Assembly (NCBI GenBank): GCA_002167365.1
Contig: NHCU01000039.1
Location: 27,691-35,599 of the forward strand
DNA: 7,909 nucleotides
DNA from: Betaproteobacteria bacterium TMED41
Lineage (GTDB): Bacteria > Pseudomonadota > Gammaproteobacteria > Burkholderiales > Burkholderiaceae_A
Direction: 5' to 3'
The notes beneath the pieces were generated by a model. The model saw nothing but the letters and a program-made list of their open reading frames with translations. It was not told where the DNA came from and ran no database searches. Shown piece after piece: positions 1 through 5,343 of this stretch. The translations under genes were made by a program, and so were the position numbers. Within the stretch, counting starts at the first letter, position 1. Each line of letters opens with the position of its first letter.

Positions 1-294
1 AATGGTAGAAAATCACGAAGGTCTAAATACTTTCCAATTACCCCAACTGTTGAGTTGACAGCAGATGAAAAGAATGAGTTTCATATTCTTTCATTAACTG
101 CTGGCGACAAACCTGGGCTTTTATTTGGAATTGCTAAAGTTCTTCAGCAACATGATATTTCTGTTCAAACGGCAAGAATTTCTACTCTTGGAGAAAGAGT
201 AGAAGACGTGTTTGTTGTTGAGGGTAATAGCCTAAATGACAGAAAAAATTCTATACAATTTGAATCAGACCTAATTGCAACTCTCGAAGCTTAG
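1..294 (+). CDS. glnD: GlnD, bifunctional [PII] uridylyltransferase/uridylyl-removing enzyme, C-terminal ACT domain (5' truncated)
   Basis: The frame is open from the first base of the window and ends at TAG 292-294, giving the last 97 residues of a protein of usually 850-900 residues. What is visible is the second ACT domain: a basic SRR segment and FPITP, then a beta strand (HILSLTAGD), the KPGLLFGIAKVL turn-helix, and the diagnostic GERVEDVFVVEG near residues 62-73. In the GlnD family this domain senses glutamine, while the missing N-terminal nucleotidyltransferase and HD domains add and remove UMP on PII proteins in the cytoplasm. An ATG or TTG inside the segment (for example TTG at 55) is not the true start, because the homology extends upstream of it. 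It converges with the ClC gene, leaving only 14 bases between the stop codons and no room for a conventional terminator. The wording of the segment resembles betaproteobacterial GlnD, from memory. Confidence 0.87.
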   Translation, partial: NGRKSRRSKYFPITPTVELTADEKNEFHILSLTAGDKPGLLFGIAKVLQQHDISVQTARISTLGERVEDVFVVEGNSLNDRKNSIQFESDLIATLEA

Positions 295-308
295 ATAAAA
301 ATCTTAAT

Positions 309-1721
309 TCACCTATAATCGTCTCCTAATTTAACGCCTCTTAACATCAATTGTTTATCAAACAGTGATCTACCTGAAAAAGCTCTTGTAAATTGTTGAG
401 AACTAACAACACTAATCATTGCCAAAACAGCCCAGTCGTAGCTTCCAGTTAGTTCAAAAACAATTACAACAGCAGCCAAGGGTGCACCTATTACAGCCCC
501 AATACAACTGGCTGCTCCTAATATAGCAAAACCTGAACTTAAAGATGAATTTCCAAATAATACAACATCAGCCAAAGCCCCTACCATTGCCCCAAGAAAT
601 AGGGCTGGAGCAAAAACACCGCCAAACAAACCAAACCCGATGCACAAACTTGTTAGAATAATTTTAAAAACAATAAGAGCAAGCAAAAACAAAAGTGAAA
701 ACTGGCCAGCAAGTGCAATATCAACTGACCAAAGGCCATGACCAAGAAGATGGGGGAAAATGGGTGAAAGCGCAAATAATAATGATGCAGGTATAAGTGG
801 CCTCCAAACCAAAGGTATTTTTGTTGCATTTACGAACTTGGGCATTGCAGTGACTGAATTGATATAAGTAATAACAACTACAGCACTTGCCAGACCAATA
901 CCAATAGCAATAAACATTGACTCAAGATTTAACTCTGGCCCTGAAGTAATATCAAATAATCTATTCTCTCCAGTAAGCAAAATTGACACCCAGTGAGCTC
1001 CAAATGCAGCAGCTATGACAGGTCCTGCTCCGAAAGCTCCAAATCTTCTGATTATTGCCTCGTGGGCAAAAATTGCAGCTCCTATAGGAGCCGAAAACAC
1101 AGCAGCAATTGCAGCAGCAGCTCCGCTTCCTAAAACAATATCAAGCGGAAGTTTTTTGGAACCCTTTAATACTTTTTCAACAAATGAATCAACTTTGTAA
1201 CTAAAACATCCTCCAAAATGCATAAGTGGACCAAACATTCCAACCGATGAACCTCCAGATAGACTAACCATCGCGAGGAATGCAGATAAAAAACCATTTT
1301 TTAACTCTGGAGGCTTGTTTTTTTGAGCTGAAAAGATTAAATCTGCTGGTCCTCGTGGTCGACCATCTTTTATTCTTATTAAAATCTGACCCGCAATTAG
1401 AGCAGTAACTAAAAGAGAAAGACCTAAAATTGGATTCCATGAGAACGTTACATCTTCAAAGCTTGTTCCTAGTGGAAGCTTCCACAAATTATTAAAAAAC
1501 TCGACCAAAAAAAGTAATGTTAATGAGACTAATCCAACAATTGATCCAACAACTAAGGATGCAACTATTGCTGTAATTCTAACAGGCAAACCCCAATCTC
1601 TCTGAACTTGGGCTTCACCTCTTAATTTGTTAAGGCTCTCTGCATACTTAACCCCTTCTTGAAAAGCATCTGTTGAAGTTTTAGTAGAATTGGTTTTCTT
1701 TTTTAAGTCGTCTTTGCTCAT
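309..1721 (-). CDS. ClC-family chloride channel/transporter without CBS domains, gating glutamate replaced
   Basis: A 470-residue polytopic membrane protein of the voltage-gated chloride channel family, the usual size for a bacterial ClC core without C-terminal CBS domains. Recognisable elements are a hydrophilic N-tail (1-43), the RGPADLIFSA segment where GSGIP normally lies (about 123-132), the helix-N motif GVFAP (368-372), and a closing GRSLFDKQL (450-458). Three key positions deviate. The G-R-E-G-P gate motif reads G-M-F-G-P (161-165), so the external gating glutamate is Phe163. The internal proton-glutamate position appears to be Ala222, after Glu221. The central chloride-coordinating tyrosine appears to be Phe454. 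In known family members such changes favour uncoupled, channel-like anion flux, but that is inference here. The start is placed at ATG 1721; a TTG directly upstream (1724) is in frame but less likely. I see no good Shine-Dalgarno sequence. It lies 39 bases after the second channel gene and probably shares its transcript. Confidence 0.88.
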   Translation of the reverse strand: MSKDDLKKKTNSTKTSTDAFQEGVKYAESLNKLRGEAQVQRDWGLPVRITAIVASLVVGSIVGLVSLTLLFLVEFFNNLWKLPLGTSFEDVTFSWNPILGLSLLVTALIAGQILIRIKDGRPRGPADLIFSAQKNKPPELKNGFLSAFLAMVSLSGGSSVGMFGPLMHFGGCFSYKVDSFVEKVLKGSKKLPLDIVLGSGAAAAIAAVFSAPIGAAIFAHEAIIRRFGAFGAGPVIAAAFGAHWVSILLTGENRLFDITSGPELNLESMFIAIGIGLASAVVVITYINSVTAMPKFVNATKIPLVWRPLIPASLLFALSPIFPHLLGHGLWSVDIALAGQFSLLFLLALIVFKIILTSLCIGFGLFGGVFAPALFLGAMVGALADVVLFGNSSLSSGFAILGAASCIGAVIGAPLAAVVIVFELTGSYDWAVLAMISVVSSQQFTRAFSGRSLFDKQLMLRGVKLGDDYR

Positions 1722-1760
1722 CAACCAAGTATCATTTTTAAAAAAAATATATTAGGCATT

Positions 1761-2717
1761 TTAGTTTTTTTCAGGATTTTCTCTCAAAAATTTAGCTTTT
1801 TCTTCCTTTTCCTCGTTTTCAACTCTAACTTGTTCAGCAATCATATCAACTTGTTCATCAGTCATGCCAAATTTTTTCTTTAATAAATCTAACTGCTCTT
1901 GTTCTTCGGCATCAACAACACCATCCTCTAACACTTCTCTAACAAGAGTTTCATATTGAGCTTCTCTTCGAGTAACCTGGGCATTATATGCGGTAGCAAC
2001 TACACCAGTTAAAATTGCAGCCAGCATTATTGCAATAAGTTGGGTGATAACAATTAAAACTGAACCTAAAGCTGTGGTTGGATCAACTCCCCCCCACCCC
2101 GCAATTATAGTCATTAAAAACCATTTCATCGCGAGAGGTATTGATCCTAAAGTTTCCGGCTGGGTTGCACCCTCAACAATATAAATTAGTGATGAAAATA
2201 ATAAACATGCAATTACAAGAAGAAAAATAGCAGAATAAAATGATTCCCTCTCAGCAACAACTGCTTCACCTAAATCTTGGAGGGCTGAATTATATCTGGA
2301 TAACTTGAAAATCCTGAGAAGTCTAAAAACTCTTAAAAATCTTAAGTCTGACCCTGGAAATAAAAGTTGTAAGTAAAAAGGCGCAGTGGCAAAAAAATCA
2401 ATTAAACCATAAAAGCTAAATATGTACTCTTTCCTACCTTTCCATATTTTGCCTTCACTCTTGTACTTTGCTCCATAAGACCATACCCTAGAAATATACT
2501 CAATAGTAAAGACAATTACACTAAATATCTCAAAATTATGAAAATATTTTGAGTACGCATTGCTTAATTCACTTACGGACTCGAGAATTATCATGAGAAC
2601 ATTAAGAATTACAACAGTGACTATAAAGTATTCAATTGAACGACTTATTGTGTTGTATGTTGAGCCATCCAAAAGCCCGCACAATTTAGACTGGAATTTT
2701 TCTATGGATAGACTCAT
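1761..2717 (-). CDS. Voltage-sensor six-helix ion channel with atypical IAGWGG pore filter (paralogue 1)
   Basis: A 318-residue ion-transport-family (voltage-gated cation channel superfamily) protein. Six membrane segments are visible: S1 about 28-48, S2 about 61-81, S3 about 98-120, S4 about 124-141, S5 about 158-181 and S6 about 218-243. The pore loop spans about 191-214. S4 is a classic voltage sensor with a positive charge every third residue: R126, R129, R132, R135, K138, R141. The filter that reads TVGYGD in K+ channels is I205-A-G-W-G-G210, so the filter threonine and the closing aspartate are missing and K+ selectivity is doubtful. The cytoplasmic tail (about 250-318) is charged and helical. 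It carries a DGVVDAEEQEQL segment that resembles TerB-like modules, and it ends Lys/Glu-rich. The ATG overlaps the TGA of the upstream paralogue (ATGA), implying translational coupling and equal production. Co-assembly of the two paralogues is an inference. The substrate is unknown. Confidence 0.85.
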   Translation of the reverse strand: MSLSIEKFQSKLCGLLDGSTYNTISRSIEYFIVTVVILNVLMIILESVSELSNAYSKYFHNFEIFSVIVFTIEYISRVWSYGAKYKSEGKIWKGRKEYIFSFYGLIDFFATAPFYLQLLFPGSDLRFLRVFRLLRIFKLSRYNSALQDLGEAVVAERESFYSAIFLLVIACLLFSSLIYIVEGATQPETLGSIPLAMKWFLMTIIAGWGGVDPTTALGSVLIVITQLIAIMLAAILTGVVATAYNAQVTRREAQYETLVREVLEDGVVDAEEQEQLDLLKKKFGMTDEQVDMIAEQVRVENEEKEEKAKFLRENPEKN

Positions 2718-3619
2718 AACTCAGTCATTTTTCCGTTTGTAAAATTCGCAACCATTTCATTAAGCTCATCATCAGATATTCGATACTTTATTTGTAATCT
2801 TTTCAAAGTGGTTTTCTCACTATCTGATATTTCTCCATCCACTAGAGCTAACTTTAGCTGAGCTTCAAAAGCCGCCCTTTTGCGTGCGGATTGATTAGAA
2901 AATGAAGAAGCAACAATACCTGTTAAAATTGCAGCCATGCACACTCCAAGAAAGCCTGTCAGAGATGAAATCATCCAACCAGTATCAGTCAGAGGTTCAA
3001 TATTTCCATAACCTGATGTTATTGTTATTACTGCCCAATACATACTTTGTGGTATGGAAGAAAAGTATTCAGGTTGTAGATCTCCTTCGGCAAAATACAT
3101 TAGCGAGGCAGAAACAATAGTTGAAATTGCAAGCAAAAAAACTGCTGAACCGAAAGCTCTTCTCTCAGCAATTACTGCGCCAAAAAGATCTTGAAGTGCT
3201 GAATTATAATGAGTGAGTTTGAGAATTCGCAACATTCTAAGAACCCTTAATACCCTGAGATCCATGCCTGGTATAAAAAACTGCAGGTAATAAGGCATTG
3301 TTGCAACAAAATCAATGAGGCCATAGAAACTAAAAATATATTCTTTTCTTCCCTTCGATGGACCACCATTTTCTGAATCATATTTAGCACCATATGACCA
3401 GACCCTTAGAACATATTCAGTTGTAAAAAAAATCACACTCAGAAGTTCTAGGTTATGAAAAAATTCCTTATACTGCGAATGAATTTCGGGAACAGAGTCT
3501 AAAATAACAGCAAAAACATTAACTACAACTACTGTAATTATTGTAAGCTCACAAATTCTACTTGCACGATCTCTAACCGCACCGTCTAAAATTTCATATA
3601 TTCTTTGCTTAGAGATCAT
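2714..3619 (-). CDS. Voltage-sensor six-helix ion channel with TSGYGN pore filter (paralogue 2)
   Basis: A 301-residue paralogue of the downstream channel. The two share the N-terminal LDG, an S2-end RVWSYGAKY, a GRKEYIFSFYGLIDF stretch entering S3, NSALQDL after S4, and AAILTG in S6. The S4 charges are R122, R125, R128, R131 and K134, with His137 in place of the last arginine. The filter is T201-S-G-Y-G-N206, close to the K+ signature TVGYGD but with Val to Ser and Asp to Asn. This is nearer to a K+ channel than its neighbour. The cytoplasmic tail contains LALVDGEISDSEKTTL (about 257-272), a TerB-like acidic helix-turn pattern. A longer reading from TTG 3685 would add 22 residues. I reject it because that TTG lies in the base of the 3681-3732 hairpin and ATG 3619 matches the paralogue's N-terminus better. 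No strong ribosome binding site or promoter is evident between 3620 and 3680. It is the first gene of the channel-channel-ClC cluster. Confidence 0.85.
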   Translation of the reverse strand: MISKQRIYEILDGAVRDRASRICELTIITVVVVNVFAVILDSVPEIHSQYKEFFHNLELLSVIFFTTEYVLRVWSYGAKYDSENGGPSKGRKEYIFSFYGLIDFVATMPYYLQFFIPGMDLRVLRVLRMLRILKLTHYNSALQDLFGAVIAERRAFGSAVFLLAISTIVSASLMYFAEGDLQPEYFSSIPQSMYWAVITITSGYGNIEPLTDTGWMISSLTGFLGVCMAAILTGIVASSFSNQSARKRAAFEAQLKLALVDGEISDSEKTTLKRLQIKYRISDDELNEMVANFTNGKMTEL

Positions 3620-3667
3620 TCTTTTTAATCTGGTTACACAAAATTTGTTAAAAACTAATTCCAGAGC

Positions 3668-3732
3668 AAAATCTAATAAACCCAAGCACTTTCAGCATCG
3701 AAATTAAATTTCGATTTTGAAAGCCACTTGGG
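3668..3732 (-). terminator. Long imperfect hairpin with T-rich tail, likely rho-independent terminator
   Basis: Bases 3681-3704 and 3708-3732 form an inverted repeat. CCCAAG at 3681-3686 pairs with CTTGGG at 3727-3732, CTTTCA pairs with TGAAAG, and ATCGAAAT pairs with ATTTCGAT at the centre, with a very short A/T loop and a couple of internal mismatches. Read on the minus strand the hairpin is followed by TTTATTAGATTTT (3668-3680), while on the plus strand no T-run follows. It lies 24 bases past the stop of the coiled-coil gene and about 60 bases ahead of the channel start. It therefore probably ends the DUF1538-PII cluster and separates the two minus-strand units. The stem is longer than a typical terminator, so a dispersed palindromic repeat is an alternative. 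Confidence 0.6.
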
Positions 3733-3756
3733 CTATCAAGTTACATGAGCTAATGC

Positions 3757-4491
3757 TTAAAGTTCTATTATTTTATCAGCCACCCTACGCTGGTTAGCTG
3801 AAATTTTTTCTCTAACACCAACTATTTCCTCACGCAATTCAGCTACAGCCTCAGCAGTTTTCAAAATGATTGATCGATTCTCTGAAGCTCTCTCATACAA
3901 AGAAGTAATTTTTTCTCTGTTGTTAGTAGCTGTTTCAGAGACTTCCTGGGCAGAGGCGGAATTCGAGGCAATTCTTTGCTCATTTTCTGTTGCACTGGAA
4001 GCTCTCATATTAGCTTCTAATTCTCCATCTAGCCATTTAGCATTTAAAGTTGACAAACTGTCCAGATGTTCTAGCAAACCTTCGTTAGTTTCTTTGGTTT
4101 TCGAATTAATTTCAATCAATAATTTATTAACATCAACCATTAATTGATTAATTTCAAGCATTGATTTATTAAATTCTGCTTGCTTCTGGAGTTCTTCAAT
4201 TTTTACCTTGTTAGCCATTGATGACTTGAAGCGCTCTTCTTCAGGTGTTTGCGGTGCTAACATATCTACCATTACCTGCCTATTTCTTAAAACATCAGCA
4301 ACGGTACTCAGCAATAGTTCCCTATTTCCTTGAGCAGCAGTTGCGAAATTTTTAAGGGCTAAAGATCTGTTTTCTTCTATCACTGATCTGCCAACAAAAA
4401 CTTGAGCTTGGTTAAATTGAACAAAAGTCTCCGCATCAAAAATACGTCTTCTGTTTTTCTTAATTTTTACGTCAGCCGACTCTTCGTTCAT
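3757..4491 (-). CDS. Unrecognised coiled-coil protein with heptad-spaced asparagines
   Basis: A 244-residue hydrophilic, almost wholly helical protein with no membrane segment, signal peptide or cysteine that I can see. I do not recognise the family. Its striking feature is asparagine at one heptad position. N108, N115, N122, N129 and N136 are exactly 7 apart (units of the form I-N-x-L-M-V-D), and N94 and N150 are in the same register. N13, N27, N41 and N48 form a second in-register series, N56 and N70 a third, and N170, N177, N191, N205 and N233 a fourth. The residue three before the Asn is often I, L or V, suggesting hydrophobic a and Asn d positions. Arg often follows (NR at 41, 56, 70, 191 and 205). 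A Pro-containing break lies at about 80-83 (PQTP). The start ATG 4491 has a good GAGGAG six bases upstream. It is the last gene of the DUF1538-PII cluster, 59 bases after the second PII gene. An oligomeric scaffold or stalk is an inference; function is unknown. Confidence 0.75.
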   Translation of the reverse strand: MNEESADVKIKKNRRRIFDAETFVQFNQAQVFVGRSVIEENRSLALKNFATAAQGNRELLLSTVADVLRNRQVMVDMLAPQTPEEERFKSSMANKVKIEELQKQAEFNKSMLEINQLMVDVNKLLIEINSKTKETNEGLLEHLDSLSTLNAKWLDGELEANMRASSATENEQRIASNSASAQEVSETATNNREKITSLYERASENRSIILKTAEAVAELREEIVGVREKISANQRRVADKIIEL

Positions 4492-4510
4492 CTATCTCTC
4501 CTCGATATAC

Positions 4511-4541
4511 AATGCCATTCATTACAATCGAATGGGCAATT
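4511..4541. repeat. Small inverted repeat between PII-like gene 2 and the coiled-coil gene
   Basis: TGCCATTC (4513-4520) pairs with GAATGGGCA (4530-4538) through eight base pairs with one bulged G, around a nine-base loop. On the minus strand it sits between the stop of the second PII-like gene and the ribosome binding site of the coiled-coil gene. No T-run follows it. It is therefore more likely an mRNA processing or attenuation structure, or chance, than a full terminator. Confidence 0.25.
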
Positions 4542-4550
4542 TGATTGATA

Positions 4551-4913
4551 TTAAGCTACTTTTAGTTCCTCATCATCACTAGGTAAGTTAATTTCGGATG
4601 ACCTAGAAAGCCTGTTAACTGTAATTATTCCTTTTTGTGGTTCGTCAAGCTCAGCCATGTCATAAATCATTTCAAAGATGTAATCGGCTTGATCAGCAGC
4701 TACGATTGCATTTAAGACCTCTGTCTTTGGAATCTCAGGCAAGCCATCAACCTCAGATGAGCGGCCGATTGGTGCGCCTCTGACTGAATAGAAAAAAGCC
4801 TCGTTAACACCTTTTGAACGAAGCATCTCCAAAATCTCTACAGATCCACCTTCATACAAAATACAAGTAATGAGTCTTGTGTAGTCAATGTTGGGTATCT
4901 TTATTTCGCTCAT
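4551..4913 (-). CDS. PII-like regulatory protein, divergent (second of pair)
   Basis: A 120-residue cytoplasmic protein with the PII-type ferredoxin-like pattern. Strand 1 is TRLITCILYEGG (about 12-23), followed by helix 1 (VEILEMLRSKGV) and a strand with FFYSVRGAP. A loop much shorter than a normal T-loop follows. Next come a strand and helix (TEVLNAIVAADQADYIFEMIYDMAEL, about 64-89) and the closing strand GIITVNRL (about 95-102), which corresponds to the K-I-F-V-L-P strand of GlnB/GlnK. There is no recognisable T-loop tyrosine for uridylylation and no TGxxGDG B-loop; the equivalent region reads AELDEPQKG. It is a clear relative of the neighbouring 126-residue protein (shared ITC near the start, IFExMY before the B-loop region). 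Its ATG overlaps that gene's TGA, implying coupling and perhaps mixed trimers. The acidic tail (about 110-117) is unlike canonical PII. The likely role, inferred from context, is control of the DUF1538 membrane protein. Confidence 0.65.
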   Translation of the reverse strand: MSEIKIPNIDYTRLITCILYEGGSVEILEMLRSKGVNEAFFYSVRGAPIGRSSEVDGLPEIPKTEVLNAIVAADQADYIFEMIYDMAELDEPQKGIITVNRLSRSSEINLPSDDEELKVA

Positions 4914-5290
4914 AGTCCACCCATACTACTTATTGAGTCTTTATCCTCAAGAAGATGAGCTGGAATATATGTTGCAGCTTGAACAAGTGGGGTCACATAA
5001 ATATATCCCATGCCTGGAGTATCTAATCTACCAGCCAAATACATGCGTTCGAAAATTCTATCTATCTGGTCTTTTGAAACAAGAACTGTAACAATTTCCC
5101 TTTCAACTTCAACTGCAACACCAAGAAATCCCATTCTCTCTCTAATTCCGGTTCCAACTCCAGCATGAACAGTAGCTCCTTGTATGCCGGCATCAAGTAG
5201 TGACTGGTTAATAGTATCAGCCATGCCTTTTTGCACAACGCATGTTATCTGTGCTACGTCTGTGAGGTTAGTTACTTTACGTTTTGCCAT
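4910..5290 (-). CDS. PII-like regulatory protein (first of pair)
   Basis: A 126-residue protein related to PII (GlnB/GlnK), which is usually about 112 residues. Visible elements are strand 1 AQITCVVQKG (about 13-22), helix 1 (ADTINQSLLDAGI), strand 2 ATVHAGVGTG (about 39-48), a short loop containing RERMGFLG where the long T-loop should be, strand 3 REIVTVLVS (about 64-72), helix 2 (DQIDRIFERMYLAG) and then GRLDTPGMGYIYVTPL (about 87-102). The last piece matches the B-loop plus final strand of PII (TGKIGDGKIFVLP), but the phosphate-binding GDG is replaced by DTPGMG. The uridylylation tyrosine is absent. ATG 5290 has AGGGAG seven bases upstream. It starts 53 bases after the DUF1538 stop and overlaps the second PII-like gene by four bases. 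Nucleotide binding is likely but altered. A direct contact with the upstream membrane protein is inferred from analogy with AmtB-GlnK and SbtA-SbtB. Confidence 0.72.
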   Translation of the reverse strand: MAKRKVTNLTDVAQITCVVQKGMADTINQSLLDAGIQGATVHAGVGTGIRERMGFLGVAVEVEREIVTVLVSKDQIDRIFERMYLAGRLDTPGMGYIYVTPLVQAATYIPAHLLEDKDSISSMGGL

Positions 5291-5310
5291 TACCTGACTC
5301 CCTTAATAAA

Positions 5311-5338
5311 TAATTATTAGTAAAAAAATTAATAATTA
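5311..5338. repeat. AT-only inverted repeat between the DUF1538 and PII-like genes
   Basis: TAATTATTA (5311-5319) and TAATAATTA (5330-5338) are perfect reverse complements around a ten-base A-rich loop, in the 53-base gap between the DUF1538 stop and the PII-like start. With no G or C in the stem the RNA hairpin would be weak. It could be a protein-binding site or simple A/T composition. Confidence 0.25.
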
Positions 5339-5343
5339 AAAAA

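Noticed and set aside
55..57. TTG at 55 as start of a short stand-alone ACT-domain protein
   Set aside because: GlnD-like sequence continues upstream to the window edge in the same frame.
1015..1200. Open frame on the plus strand inside the ClC gene
   Set aside because: It is antisense to well-conserved ClC helices and resembles no protein; a shadow frame.
1722..1724. TTG as start of the ClC gene
   Set aside because: ATG follows directly at 1721; adding one residue from a rarer codon has no support.
1725..1760. Possible terminator between the second channel and the ClC gene (T-run on the minus strand)
   Set aside because: There is a T-run but no G-C stem before it, so operon read-through is more likely.
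3620..3685. TTG-started extension of the first channel by 22 residues
   Set aside because: The TTG lies in the base of the strong hairpin 3681-3732 and has no convincing ribosome site; ATG 3619 gives an N-terminus matching the paralogue.
3866..4147. 93-codon plus-strand open frame inside the coiled-coil gene
   Set aside because: It is opposite a heptad-repeat sequence whose own frame is clearly constrained; no ribosome site and no recognisable product.
4888..5091. 67-codon plus-strand open frame across the two PII-like genes
   Set aside because: It runs antisense across the ATGA junction of two recognisable genes; a chance frame.
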